Positions 48,283 to 57,143 of a stretch of 64,000 nucleotides of DNA are shown here, piece after piece (positions within the stretch are counted from its first letter, which is position 1; every line of letters begins with the position of its first letter). The position numbers and the translations under genes were made by a program. Below the pieces are notes generated by a model. It saw only the letters and a list, made by a program, of their open reading frames with translations. It searched no databases and had not been told where the DNA came from. The stretch comes from Cytobacillus luteolus (GTDB lineage: Bacteria; Bacillota; Bacilli; Bacillales; Bacillaceae_L), in assembly GCF_017873715.1 (NCBI RefSeq), contig NZ_JAGGKM010000001.1, forward strand, positions 248,001 to 312,000. Direction: 5' to 3'.

Positions 48283-49434
48283 ATGAATCGAGAAGTCGTA
48301 ATAGTCGAAGCAGTTCGAAGCCCTGTTGGGAGGAGAAATGGAGTATTTCGAGAAGTACATCCAGTTCATTTGGCCTCTTTGGTGTTGAATGAACTAATCA
48401 ATAGAGCAGGAATTGAAAAAGGACAGGTAGAGGATATTGTAATGGGGTGTGTAACCCCGTTAGCTGAACAAGGATTCAATATTGGGAGGTTAGCTGCACT
48501 TGAGGCAGGCTTTCCAGTAGAGGTGCCTGCTGTTCAGATTAACCGTATGTGTGGATCAGGTCAGCAAGCGATTCATTTTGCAAGTCAGGAAATTAAGTCA
48601 GGCGATATGGATATTACAATTGCTGCAGGTGTTGAGAGCATGACAAAGGTTCCCCTCCTAAGCGATGGGAACGAACGAACCATTCCAGAATCATTATCTG
48701 CAAAATATCCCTTTGTACATCAGGGAGTATCCGCAGAATTAATTTCTGAAAAATATGGATTAACTCGTAATGACCTCGATCAGTACGCATTTGAAAGTCA
48801 TAGACGAGCCATTGCTGCTCAGGAACAAGGAATCTTTGACCGTGAGATTGTCCCAATTGAAGGGCTAGATAAAGAAGGTAATCACTATTTAGTTAAAAAA
48901 GATGAGGGACCAAGAGCAGATACATCTATTGAAGTGTTGTCAGGGTTAAAATCTGTTTTTAGACCTGATGGAGTAATTACAGCCGGGAATGCCAGTCAAA
49001 TGAGTGATGGTGCAGCAGCTGTTTTATTAATGGAAGGAAAAAAAGCTAGAGAGCTTGGTCTAAAACCACGTGCCCGAATTATTAACCGAGTTGTTGTTGG
49101 CTCAGATCCAACTCTTATGTTAGATGGTGTTATTCCAGCGACACAAAAGGTACTTCAGAAATCGGGCCTATCAATAGAAGATATCGACCTATTTGAAATT
49201 AATGAAGCCTTTGCACCGGTTGTACTTGCTTGGCAAAAAGAGCTTAAGGTCAATTTAGCAAAGGTAAATGTAAATGGTGGAGCCATTTCGTTAGGACACC
49301 CTCTTGGTGCTACTGGAACAAAGCTGATGACCACATTACTTCATGAGTTAGAACGCCGCAATGGACGTTACGGATTATTAACCATTTGTATCGGTCATGG
49401 CATGTCAACGGCTACGATTATTGAGAGATTATAA
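48283..49434 (+). CDS. Acetyl-CoA acyltransferase (thiolase)
   Basis: A 383-residue thiolase cleaving 3-ketoacyl-CoA in beta-oxidation. Active-site Cys in NRMCGSGQQAI, His in NGGAISLGHPLGATG and second Cys in CIGHGMS; EINEAFAP is also intact. The ATG at 48283 follows AAGGGAGATA; the in-frame extension 57 bases upstream lies inside the previous gene and is rejected. It is the second gene of the operon; a biosynthetic acetoacetyl-CoA thiolase role cannot be excluded. Confidence 0.92.
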   Translation: MNREVVIVEAVRSPVGRRNGVFREVHPVHLASLVLNELINRAGIEKGQVEDIVMGCVTPLAEQGFNIGRLAALEAGFPVEVPAVQINRMCGSGQQAIHFASQEIKSGDMDITIAAGVESMTKVPLLSDGNERTIPESLSAKYPFVHQGVSAELISEKYGLTRNDLDQYAFESHRRAIAAQEQGIFDREIVPIEGLDKEGNHYLVKKDEGPRADTSIEVLSGLKSVFRPDGVITAGNASQMSDGAAAVLLMEGKKARELGLKPRARIINRVVVGSDPTLMLDGVIPATQKVLQKSGLSIEDIDLFEINEAFAPVVLAWQKELKVNLAKVNVNGGAISLGHPLGATGTKLMTTLLHELERRNGRYGLLTICIGHGMSTATIIERL

Positions 49435-49468
49435 GATTAAAGAAAATACATTGAATTCCGCTAATCTT

Positions 49469-49516
49469 AAAAAGGAACTCACCAGCTCGAGTTTCCGAGA
49501 GGGAGTTCCTTTTTTT
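49469..49516. terminator. Bidirectional terminator after the thiolase gene
   Basis: AAAAAGGAACTC / GAGTTCCTTTTT with a 22-nt loop that itself can pair (CTCG/CGAG). It serves the convergent permease gene too. Confidence 0.88.
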
Positions 49517-49522
49517 GTAGAT

Positions 49523-51652
49523 CTAGACGCTAATTTTCTTCTTCGAACTGTTTTCATCCCAATGTTTCTTGTGAGATTCTAAAGAAAGTAATTCAACCTT
49601 TTCAACCTCTTGCTGTTGCTTTATTTTCTTTTTCTTTTGTTTATCTGTGAAATTCTTTAACCCTTCACCGAATAAATTTAGACCAATAATAGTAATTGCA
49701 ATAAATAGTGATGGGAAGAACGGAATCCATGGAGCTATATGAATATCACTTAATGAGTCAGACAGCAATGATGGCCAGGTGAATGTAAGGTTTACTACTG
49801 TTAAACCTACGGTTGGATCGAATTGGAGATCTTGCGATAAAAAAACATCTACAATTCCAAGTCCACCAAGGAGAACCATAATTCGGGCCATATCACTTAT
49901 AAAAATAAAGATAATCTTTTGGTATATGTTTGGTATGTAGTGTCTAGTAATCAAGTTATACCAGTTTGTGCCCGTTGTTACTGCTGCTACCAAGTATTCA
50001 GTTTTATTAATTTTTATAAATTCCTGTCTAATAATCTCACTAATTCTCCCTATATCTAAGAGAGCTATGACGAAAAGCAGTATAACATAACGGTTTTCAG
50101 CTTCTAGTAAAGACGGCAGATTGCCAATTAACATGACTAAAATAAGTGTTGGCAAAAATGAAAGCAAACTATTCGAGAACCCCAGTAGGGTTTTTGTACC
50201 TCTGTTAATAGAGGAAAAATATCCAAGAGGTATGCTAATGAAAAATCTTATAACAACAATTATGAGTAGTTGCATAAGGGTTTCTTTTGCACCATGTACA
50301 ATGATACTGAAAAGATCACGACCATTTTGATCTGTCCCAAACCAATAGGCATCACCTGGTGGGACGGGAGCCTTCACTAATTTCATATTTTCATCGTATT
50401 TGACCCGGAAGCCTTTTAGTTCACTGTCAACAAAAGGTAGCGATGGACCTAGTAAAGCCATAAAAGCTATTCCGGCCAAAATGAAAATTCCTAAAGCAAA
50501 AGAGGGATATTCCTTAATTAAACTAAAAATTCTTTTTGGAACTCTTAGGAAAGAGAGAGTAACTATAGAAAAATAAATTCTCTTTACGATCTTGAATGGG
50601 AATATCAGGGTCACATAAAATGCCAGCTTCAAAGTATTGAAAAGGAATGTTGTGAAAAAAGAATAGACCAGTCTAACAGTCTTGTAAGGGATTGATTTAA
50701 TGAAATCAACCAACCACTTAACACGCTTGAATCGTTTTACTTGTATTGTAGATTCAGATAATTCCTGTTCCAGGCTAATAGGGATAATCCAAAGTTTTAT
50801 AATATCTGTAATCCATACGGTAATTAATACTAATAAAAGCAGAGGCAAGAGAAGTCCTAAAACCACATATGCATCATCTGCCTGAAGCGACACAATCAAT
50901 TGATGACCAGCACCTCTGTAAAAGCATAATCTTTCAATGATTGGCAAACTGCTAATGATAATTAACATCAGGGTTTGAGTATAACTAAAGATCGTTGGCC
51001 ATGCATTCCAAAGCAAATGTTTTAATGTAATCGTCTGTTGGTTAATTCCTTTCGACATAGCAGTTCTAACATAATCCCTATCTTTTTCAGTCATTAAAGA
51101 TTGATAGGTAATATTCGATATGTAAAAGATAGGGGTGATGCTGATAATCGCGGTTGGGAATAAGAGATGGAACCAAGTCTCATCACCAAATAAATCCAAC
51201 TCAATCAAATTTGCCCGAATGAGCAAGATGATTCCAAATTGAACTGTAATTAGCAGAAAAAAGTCAGGAACAGTACCAAAGAAGAGATGGTTTATCTTGT
51301 GAAATTTATTTTGTGTTTTTCTGTCTCTACCAATAAAACGGATGATTCCTAAAATAATACCAAGGACAAAACTGATTATAAAAGCAGGAATGATAATCTT
51401 TAAGCTTTTCCCATATAACTCCGAAACAATATCGTTCACAGATAAAACTGGATACTCCATTGACATCCCGAACGATTGATTAATGATCAAATCTCGATAA
51501 TATTCAAAAACCGCTTGGGCCATAACACTCCAATTCGTTTTGTTTACAAAGTAAAAGTCCAAAGTTGAAATAAATACCAAATAAACGATAGCGGTGGAGG
51601 CGAGAAGGAGGAGAATGAAGTTTTTTACCATTTTATTCATTAATAGAAACAT
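49523..51652 (-). CDS. Fused OppB-OppC-type ABC permease in one polypeptide
   Basis: A 709-residue protein carrying two BPD_transp_1 modules. The first half (about 1-300) resembles OppB/DppB, with an N-terminal helix, extracytoplasmic loop and coupling region RDYVRTAMSKGINQQTITLKHLL. A Lys/Arg linker with two or three helices (about 300-400) leads to the OppC/DppC half with the canonical PPGDAYWFGTDQNGRDLFSIIVHGAKETL and coupling EYLVAAVTTGTNWYNLITRHY. Normally these are two proteins. No solute-binding protein or ATPase gene is near. The C-terminus is a highly charged Lys/Gln tail. Confidence 0.82.
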   Translation of the reverse strand: MFLLMNKMVKNFILLLLASTAIVYLVFISTLDFYFVNKTNWSVMAQAVFEYYRDLIINQSFGMSMEYPVLSVNDIVSELYGKSLKIIIPAFIISFVLGIILGIIRFIGRDRKTQNKFHKINHLFFGTVPDFFLLITVQFGIILLIRANLIELDLFGDETWFHLLFPTAIISITPIFYISNITYQSLMTEKDRDYVRTAMSKGINQQTITLKHLLWNAWPTIFSYTQTLMLIIISSLPIIERLCFYRGAGHQLIVSLQADDAYVVLGLLLPLLLLVLITVWITDIIKLWIIPISLEQELSESTIQVKRFKRVKWLVDFIKSIPYKTVRLVYSFFTTFLFNTLKLAFYVTLIFPFKIVKRIYFSIVTLSFLRVPKRIFSLIKEYPSFALGIFILAGIAFMALLGPSLPFVDSELKGFRVKYDENMKLVKAPVPPGDAYWFGTDQNGRDLFSIIVHGAKETLMQLLIIVVIRFFISIPLGYFSSINRGTKTLLGFSNSLLSFLPTLILVMLIGNLPSLLEAENRYVILLFVIALLDIGRISEIIRQEFIKINKTEYLVAAVTTGTNWYNLITRHYIPNIYQKIIFIFISDMARIMVLLGGLGIVDVFLSQDLQFDPTVGLTVVNLTFTWPSLLSDSLSDIHIAPWIPFFPSLFIAITIIGLNLFGEGLKNFTDKQKKKKIKQQQEVEKVELLSLESHKKHWDENSSKKKISV

Positions 51653-52148
51653 AAATTTTTACCCCTCTGAAGAATTTAAATATTATTAGAATTTAATATA
51701 ATTGTAAAAAATGTAATAATCAACCATTTTTTTGTGAAGGCAAAATTGCTTTGTCGAATAATAGTTGCATTTGTATTTAAGGGGTAATTTTTCTAATATA
51801 GTGAGAAGTGGAGGTAAACAATTAGAGGGTATACGGTTATTAAACAACTGGGAGAAGAGAATTTTAATAGATTAGCAAATGAAAGTATATAACACATTTC
51901 TCCTCTTAAAGTTATACTTAAATAATGGTTGCACGTACATTCTTTCTGATGATTCAAAGAAAAAAAGAATTCGACAACACTAGTTTTTGACATTGGTAAA
52001 AAATGAGGTTCATTTTAGTTGAACTCGACTCAGATGCAAAATATTGGATAACGATTTTTACTACAGAACTTGAAAATCTTCAGAAAATTATTTCTATTAT
52101 GTTAGTATAATTGTATAATAATAGAAAATAGTAAATAGGAGGGGTCAA
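51653..52148. other. AT-rich gap with no convincing gene
   Basis: About 500 bp upstream of both the permease gene and yhaR. It contains poly-T/A tracts and fragments with weak coding look, e.g. the 35-codon frame at 52003, but no ribosome sites or strong hairpins. It may hold the permease promoter and a decayed gene. I see no repeat or RNA element. Confidence 0.5.
52003..52110 (+). CDS. Doubtful 35-residue ORF (possible gene remnant)
   Basis: Frame MRFILVELDSDAKYWITIF... ending at TAA 52110. The sequence looks protein-like (acidic and aromatic mix) but has no ribosome site and starts right after an in-frame stop. It may be a remnant of a larger gene. It lies just before the yhaR leader. Confidence 0.2.
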   Translation: MRFILVELDSDAKYWITIFTTELENLQKIISIMLV

Positions 52149-52934
52149 ATGACAACACAAAATGCACCAGTTCTTTTAAATGTGGATGGAAGAGTAGCAA
52201 CACTTACCCTAAATCGACCTGAGGTTTTAAATGCAATGGACGTACCAATGCTTCGTGAGATTGTTGAAAGACTTAAGGAAGTAGAAAGCAATGATGCAGT
52301 TGATGTATTAGTATTAACCGGCTCTGGGCGCGGTTTCTCAGCAGGCGGAGATATTAAATCGATGCTTAGTTCCACTGATGAGTCAGCATTTTTACCTGTA
52401 ATGGAAACGATTAGTGAAATGATGATTACGCTTTATTCGCTTCCTAAACTCGTAATCAGTGCAATCCATGGGCCTGCTGCAGGATTAGGACTAAGCTTTG
52501 CACTAGCTGCAGATTACATTTTTGCGGAAAAACAATCAAAACTTGCGATGAACTTTATCGGAATTGGACTCATTCCTGACGGAGGCGGTCACTTCTTTTT
52601 AGAGCGAAGACTAGGAGAGACAAAAACAAAACAAGTTATCTGGGAAGGAAAAACCATGGGAGCAGATGAAGCATTCTCTCTTGGTTTAGTTGACCAACTT
52701 GTAGAGGTAGAGCTACAAAACGCAGTTTCAGAGAAAATAAACGAATGGTTACATAAGCCTGTCAAAGCAATGGTAAAAACAAAAGCTATCCTAGCAGATG
52801 CTAATAAGCAAAAGCTACTTAATGTACTAGAGCTTGAAAAATATGGCCAACAAGAAATGAGAAGCACAAAAGATCACCGAGAAGGAGTTCAAGCCTTCTT
52901 AGAAAAAAGAAGACCAAACTTTACCGGAAAATAA
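52149..52934 (+). CDS. yhaR: Enoyl-CoA hydratase YhaR-like
   Basis: A 261-residue crotonase-family protein, at the B. subtilis yhaR position. Oxyanion-hole segments GRGFSAGGDIKSML and GPAAGLGLSFALAADYIFAE are intact; the second acidic catalytic position falls in GLIPDGGGHFFLERRLG, with Asp in place of one of the classic Glu residues, so hydratase or another crotonase reaction is possible. TAGGAGGGGTC precedes the ATG. Terminator follows. Confidence 0.85.
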   Translation: MTTQNAPVLLNVDGRVATLTLNRPEVLNAMDVPMLREIVERLKEVESNDAVDVLVLTGSGRGFSAGGDIKSMLSSTDESAFLPVMETISEMMITLYSLPKLVISAIHGPAAGLGLSFALAADYIFAEKQSKLAMNFIGIGLIPDGGGHFFLERRLGETKTKQVIWEGKTMGADEAFSLGLVDQLVEVELQNAVSEKINEWLHKPVKAMVKTKAILADANKQKLLNVLELEKYGQQEMRSTKDHREGVQAFLEKRRPNFTGK

Positions 52935-52977
52935 AAAAAGAACTAGGTTGTGGTTAATATCACAATCTAGTTCTTTT
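52934..52977 (+). terminator. Terminator of yhaR
   Basis: AAAAGAACTAG.TTGTG / CACAA.CTAGTTCTTTT, a 16-bp stem with one mismatch, then TTTTCG; faces yhzD. Confidence 0.88.
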
Positions 52978-53010
52978 CGTTTTGAGTCCGCTAACTTTTT
53001 CACAAACCAC

Positions 53011-53196
53011 CTAACGATGGAACAAAATCAGCTTACCAGCAGAAGAAGTACAACGATGTGTTGTATCAAGATAATTTTTCTCTGCTAACATTTTCTCTCC
53101 AACTTCCTTCGCTTCCTTCTCAGTCGCAGCCTCAAAAGACTCATCCAATAACGTCTCACCGCTTTTATCAAATACCGTTAACTTATAAACTCCCAT
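53011..53196 (-). CDS. yhzD: YhzD-like small protein
   Basis: A 61-residue protein (MGVYKLTVFDKSGETLLDE...) of the YhzD-like family, in the same place as B. subtilis yhzD between yhaR and yhaQ. It predicts a beta-beta-alpha-beta fold with a long helix (AATEKEAKEVGEKMLAEK) and single Cys. AAAGGAGAAAGTG lies before the start. Function unknown. Confidence 0.82.
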   Translation of the reverse strand: MGVYKLTVFDKSGETLLDESFEAATEKEAKEVGEKMLAEKNYLDTTHRCTSSAGKLILFHR

Positions 53197-53321
53197 AATT
53201 CACTTTCTCCTTTAAAAAATTCTGATAGTTATTACTATTCTTACATACTTTTAAAATTCCTGCAAACTCATAATTAGTAAATTTTATAGCTTTTAAAGTT
53301 TTACTATTGTTACAACAAGAG

Positions 53322-53450
53322 TGGATTGGAGCGGAAGACACTTGACTCCTGCTCAGAAGTTGAGGAAAGGTCGAGACCCCGCAGACGGAACGTCGAGGAG
53401 GCTTGACTTCCTCCCCGCGGAAAGCAAGTGTCTGTAGCGCAAAGGAACGG
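53322..53450. repeat. Dispersed GC-rich palindromic element, copy 2
   Basis: About 129 bp. Outer arms GACACTTG / CAAGTGTC, inner TCGAGAC and CGTCGAGGAGGCTTGAC, CTCCCCGCGG. Near-copy of the element at 61450 in the same orientation. It lies in the 400-bp gap between yhzD and yhaQ. Confidence 0.88.
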
Positions 53451-53541
53451 GCTAAATTCAAAGTCAAAAACTACATACCTATAAAAAACCTACCACTTAT
53501 TTTCCAAAATATGATATTTTTAGAAAGTTATGAAGAAATTA

Positions 53542-53567
53542 TGAAACTATAACGTAGTTCTATCGTA
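53542..53567 (+). promoter_or_regulatory. Consensus sigma-W-type ECF promoter of yhaQP
   Basis: TGAAAC at 53542-53547, exactly 16 bp, CGTA at 53564-53567: a full match to the sigma-W consensus, ending 31 bp before the yhaQ ATG. Related ECF factors (sigma-X, sigma-M) read similar boxes. It is the best promoter match in the window. Confidence 0.75.
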
Positions 53568-53598
53568 TTAGTAGTTGGATGCAAAAGGAGGAATAGAA

Positions 53599-54498
53599 AT
53601 GGCATTAACATTAGAAAATGTAACAAAGCGTTTTGGAAGCTTTACAGCAGTAGATAAGCTTTCAATTGAAATACCCGAAAAAGAAATGTTTGGCTTCTTA
53701 GGAGCAAACGGTGCAGGTAAAACAACAACCTTTCGTATGATTCTAGGTTTATTAGATTCATCCGAGGGGAAAATTTCTTGGGATGGTAAACCTATTAATT
53801 ACGATACAAGCCATATTGTAGGCTACCTGCCTGAAGAAAGAGGACTTTATCCAAAAATGAAGGTCCAAGATCAATTAATCTATCTTGGCAGATTAAGAGG
53901 AATGCAAAAACAAGATATCCTAAAACAATTAGAGTATTGGCTTGAAAGATTTAAGGTTCCTGAGTACCTAAACAAAAAAGTAGAAGAATTATCAAAGGGG
54001 AATCAACAAAAGATCCAATTTATTGCCTCTGTTCTTCACAAGCCAAGACTACTTATCTTAGATGAACCATTTAGTGGACTAGATCCAGTGAATGTTGAAC
54101 TTTTAAAAGAAGCCGTATTGGATTTAAAAAATCAAGGTACGTCCATTGTGTTCTCAAGTCATCGTATGGAGCATGTTGAGGAGTTATGTGAACACCTTTG
54201 CATTATGCACCGTGGAAAGCCAATTGTCCATGGAGCCTTGAAGGATATCAAAAGATCTTTTGGGAAGAAAAATGTAAGTGTTCATGCTGATTTTGATTTA
54301 TCTCATTTAGAGAATGTTCGAGGCGTAGTCAAGTTCAAGCAGACAGGTGAGGGTGTACATTTGCAAGTTGAAAATGAAGGAGTCTCACAACATATATTTG
54401 AGGAGATTTCTGGTAAAGGATTCGTAAGAAAGTTCTCACTAGAAGAGCCTTCATTAAATGATATCTTTATTGAAAAGGTAGGTGCTTCCTATGAATAA
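53599..54498 (+). CDS. yhaQ: ABC exporter ATPase YhaQ (NatA-like)
   Basis: A 299-residue ATPase. Walker A GANGAGKTT, signature ELSKGNQQKIQ (LSKGN variant typical of this group), Walker B LLILDEPFSGLDP, H-loop SSHRMEHVEE, and a DUF4162-like C-terminal region. It pairs with YhaP, and the two resemble the NatAB sodium exporter. The ATG at 53599 follows AAAAGGAGGAATAG; the frame extends 24 bases upstream without a ribosome site. It overlaps yhaP by 8 nt. Confidence 0.9.
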   Translation: MALTLENVTKRFGSFTAVDKLSIEIPEKEMFGFLGANGAGKTTTFRMILGLLDSSEGKISWDGKPINYDTSHIVGYLPEERGLYPKMKVQDQLIYLGRLRGMQKQDILKQLEYWLERFKVPEYLNKKVEELSKGNQQKIQFIASVLHKPRLLILDEPFSGLDPVNVELLKEAVLDLKNQGTSIVFSSHRMEHVEELCEHLCIMHRGKPIVHGALKDIKRSFGKKNVSVHADFDLSHLENVRGVVKFKQTGEGVHLQVENEGVSQHIFEEISGKGFVRKFSLEEPSLNDIFIEKVGASYE

Positions 54499-55747
54499 AT
54501 TTTGGCTTATCTTTTTTCACACCTATTTGAATAAGTTAAAATCTAAATCATTTATTATAACTACAATTATTACAGCGGTTATTGTTCTAGGACTAACAAA
54601 TATCCAAACCATCATAGATATGTTTGATAAAGGTGATGACGATCGGATAATTGCAGTTATTGATGAGACAGGGGAGCTATACCCACTTTATGAACAACAG
54701 TTCCAAGTTTTTTCAAATAAGCTTGCTATTGAACAGTTTGGAGGTTCAGTAGAGGAAGCTAAAGAAAAAGTATCTGATGGAGAATATGCAGGTCTTTTAG
54801 AAATCTCGTATGATGAAGAACAGCTTCCACAGGGTGTTTTTAGCGCAATGTCAATTACAGATTCAGAGGCATATTCGCAGCTAGAACAGGCTTTGCAACA
54901 GCTTAAGGTATCACTAGCAACTTCGAAGCTAGGATTAACAGCAGAACAGGTAAATCAATTATATGTTCCAGTCATGTTTGAAAAAATTGCACTAGAAGAA
55001 GATGCTAAGTCTGAAGAAGAATTGAGTCAGGCTCGTGGGTTGGTTTATATTTTATTATTTGTCATCTACTTTGCTGTTATCATGTATGCAAGTATGATTG
55101 CAATGGAAGTAGCAACGGAGAAATCTTCACGTGTAATGGAGATACTAATCTCTAGTGTTTCTCCAATTAAGCTAATGTTTGGAAAAATTCTAGGTATCGC
55201 TTTATTAAGTATCACTCAATTTGCATTTATTCTAACAGTAGGTTATCTTTCTCTACGTTTAAATCCTGCAAACAGTAATGAAGGAATTTTTTCTGTTTTT
55301 GGATTGAGTAATATTCCTATTTCAACATTTATTTATGCGATCGTCTTTTTCGTGTTAGGCTATCTACTTTTTGCAACATTAGCGGCATTTTTAGGCTCAC
55401 TTGTAAGCAGAATTGAAGATGTACAACAGATGATAACACCTATGACATTAGTAATTGTAATTGCATTTATGATCGCTATGTTTGGACTGGGGAAACCAGA
55501 AGCATCATTTATCACGGTTACTTCTTTTATTCCATTCTTTGCACCAATGATTATGTTCTTACGTGTTGGGATGTTAAATGTACCTATTTGGGAAGTAGCT
55601 TTAAGTATTGGATTACTTGTAACAACCATTGTTCTACTTGCGGTATTTGGGGCCCGTGTTTACCGTGGAGGAGTTTTAATGTATGGAAAGAGTTCATCAT
55701 TTAAGGATATTAAAAAAGCTCTACAGCTAACAAAAAATGAAAAGTAA
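54491..55747 (+). CDS. yhaP: ABC exporter permease YhaP (NatB-like)
   Basis: A 418-residue ABC-2 type permease. One N-terminal helix (about 20-38) anchors a large extracytoplasmic domain (about 40-180), followed by five or six helices including VYILLFVIYFAVIMYASM and the cytoplasmic coupling VATEKSSRVMEILISSVSPIKLMFGKI. With YhaQ it would export Na+ or an amphiphile. AGGTAGGTG lies before the ATG at 54491; an in-frame GTG nine bases earlier sits in that site. Confidence 0.88.
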   Translation: MNKFWLIFFHTYLNKLKSKSFIITTIITAVIVLGLTNIQTIIDMFDKGDDDRIIAVIDETGELYPLYEQQFQVFSNKLAIEQFGGSVEEAKEKVSDGEYAGLLEISYDEEQLPQGVFSAMSITDSEAYSQLEQALQQLKVSLATSKLGLTAEQVNQLYVPVMFEKIALEEDAKSEEELSQARGLVYILLFVIYFAVIMYASMIAMEVATEKSSRVMEILISSVSPIKLMFGKILGIALLSITQFAFILTVGYLSLRLNPANSNEGIFSVFGLSNIPISTFIYAIVFFVLGYLLFATLAAFLGSLVSRIEDVQQMITPMTLVIVIAFMIAMFGLGKPEASFITVTSFIPFFAPMIMFLRVGMLNVPIWEVALSIGLLVTTIVLLAVFGARVYRGGVLMYGKSSSFKDIKKALQLTKNEK

Positions 55748-55757
55748 ACTAATTACT

Positions 55758-55793
55758 AAGGATGAAACCTATAAGGTTTTGTCCTTTTTTTAG
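55758..55793 (+). terminator. Terminator of yhaQP
   Basis: AAGGATGAAACC / GGTTTTGTCCTT (with G-U pairs), loop TATAA, then T-run. Confidence 0.88.
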
Positions 55794-55888
55794 ATTAATT
55801 ACGAAAGAATTATTCTTGTGAGAACGTGCATTCGTATTGTTTGGATGGTAAAATAAAGTCAACTCTATTTGAAAAGAGGAATAAACGA

Positions 55889-57118
55889 ATGAGTTCAATA
55901 AAATTTTTACATACAGCAGATTTACATTTAGATAGTCCTTTTAAAGGACTACAAAAGTTCCCTGAATTACTTTTTAAAAGAATAAAAGAAAGCACGTTTA
56001 CCTCTTTTTCTCGAATTGTGTTATTAGCTATTGAAGAAAAGGTAGATTTTATGATTATCTCTGGGGATTTGTTTGATTCTGTGGACCGGAGTTTACGCGC
56101 ACAAGTAAGATTTCGTGATGAAATGAAACGTCTTGAAAAAGAGGATATCACAGTATATATCATTCATGGAAATCATGATCATCTAGGCGGATCCTGGACT
56201 TCGATTGAATGGCCAAGGAATGTGCATGTATTTTCAGGTAACATAGAGTCAAAGACATTCGAAAAAAATGGACAACCACTGGTCAATCTGTATGGATTTA
56301 GCTATCCAAAGAACCTCGTTACTGAGAATATGACCAGTTATTACTTAAAGAAGATGGATGCACCTTTTCATATTGGACTCTTACATGGTAGTGAAGATAC
56401 TACAACCCAAGATGAACATGGTCGCTACGCACCGTTTACAGTTAAACAGTTACTTGAAAAGGATTTCAACTACTGGGCATTAGGCCATATCCATAAGCGT
56501 CAAAGTCTCTATGATAATCCACCTATTATCTATCCTGGTAACATACAAGGTAGGCATCGAAAAGAATCTGGGGATAAGGGATGTTATATTGTTACTTTGT
56601 CAGAGTCAAATACTACATTAACGTTTAAGGAAACAGCAGATATTGTATGGGAAACTGTTCAACTTACAATATCAGACATAGATAACTATAACCAATTGGT
56701 AGATCAATGTTATCAAATCTTAGATAAGCTAAGGCGTATTGACCAAGGTGTGTTAGTAACATTAGAGCTAATTGGATCAGGAAAACTTCATAACAGTCTA
56801 CAAGATCAAAATTTAGTAGATGAATTACAAACCATTTTAGTCGAGTCTGAAGTGGATAAACGAAACTTTGTTCTTGTAAATTCTATTAGAGTTGAAACGA
56901 ACATCGTGGTGGATCGTGAAAAATTAAGGTCTGAATCGCATTTTTTCGCAGATCTTATTGCTTGTATAGATGAATATGATGATTTCTATGAAGCGCTAGG
57001 CCCGATTTTTAATCATCCTCAAGCAAGAAAATATGTGAATCAATTAACCGCTGATGAAAAACAGGAAATCATAAAGGAAGCAGAAGCACTGCTTTTAAAT
57101 GGAATGATGAAGGATTAA
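55889..57118 (+). CDS. yhaO: SbcD-like DNA exonuclease YhaO
   Basis: A 409-residue metallophosphoesterase of the Mre11/SbcD class, B. subtilis YhaO length. Metal motifs: TADLHLDSPF, ISGDLFDS, HGNHDHLGG, LLHGSED and LGHIHKRQ. It probably forms a nuclease complex with YhaN for DNA-end processing or repair. The ATG at 55889 follows AGAGGAATAAACG; a 63-base upstream extension is rejected. It lies 25 bp before yhaN. Confidence 0.9.
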   Translation: MSSIKFLHTADLHLDSPFKGLQKFPELLFKRIKESTFTSFSRIVLLAIEEKVDFMIISGDLFDSVDRSLRAQVRFRDEMKRLEKEDITVYIIHGNHDHLGGSWTSIEWPRNVHVFSGNIESKTFEKNGQPLVNLYGFSYPKNLVTENMTSYYLKKMDAPFHIGLLHGSEDTTTQDEHGRYAPFTVKQLLEKDFNYWALGHIHKRQSLYDNPPIIYPGNIQGRHRKESGDKGCYIVTLSESNTTLTFKETADIVWETVQLTISDIDNYNQLVDQCYQILDKLRRIDQGVLVTLELIGSGKLHNSLQDQNLVDELQTILVESEVDKRNFVLVNSIRVETNIVVDREKLRSESHFFADLIACIDEYDDFYEALGPIFNHPQARKYVNQLTADEKQEIIKEAEALLLNGMMKD

Positions 57119-57143
57119 TAGAAAAAGAGAAAGGAGGTACATC

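Noticed and set aside
51793-51993. 66-codon minus-strand ORF in the permease-yhaR gap
   Set aside because: No ribosome site, low-complexity hydrophobic/aromatic content, no operon context.
53183-53467. 94-codon minus-strand ORF between yhzD and yhaQ
   Set aside because: Most of it reads through the GC-rich dispersed palindrome; no ribosome site and no conserved look.
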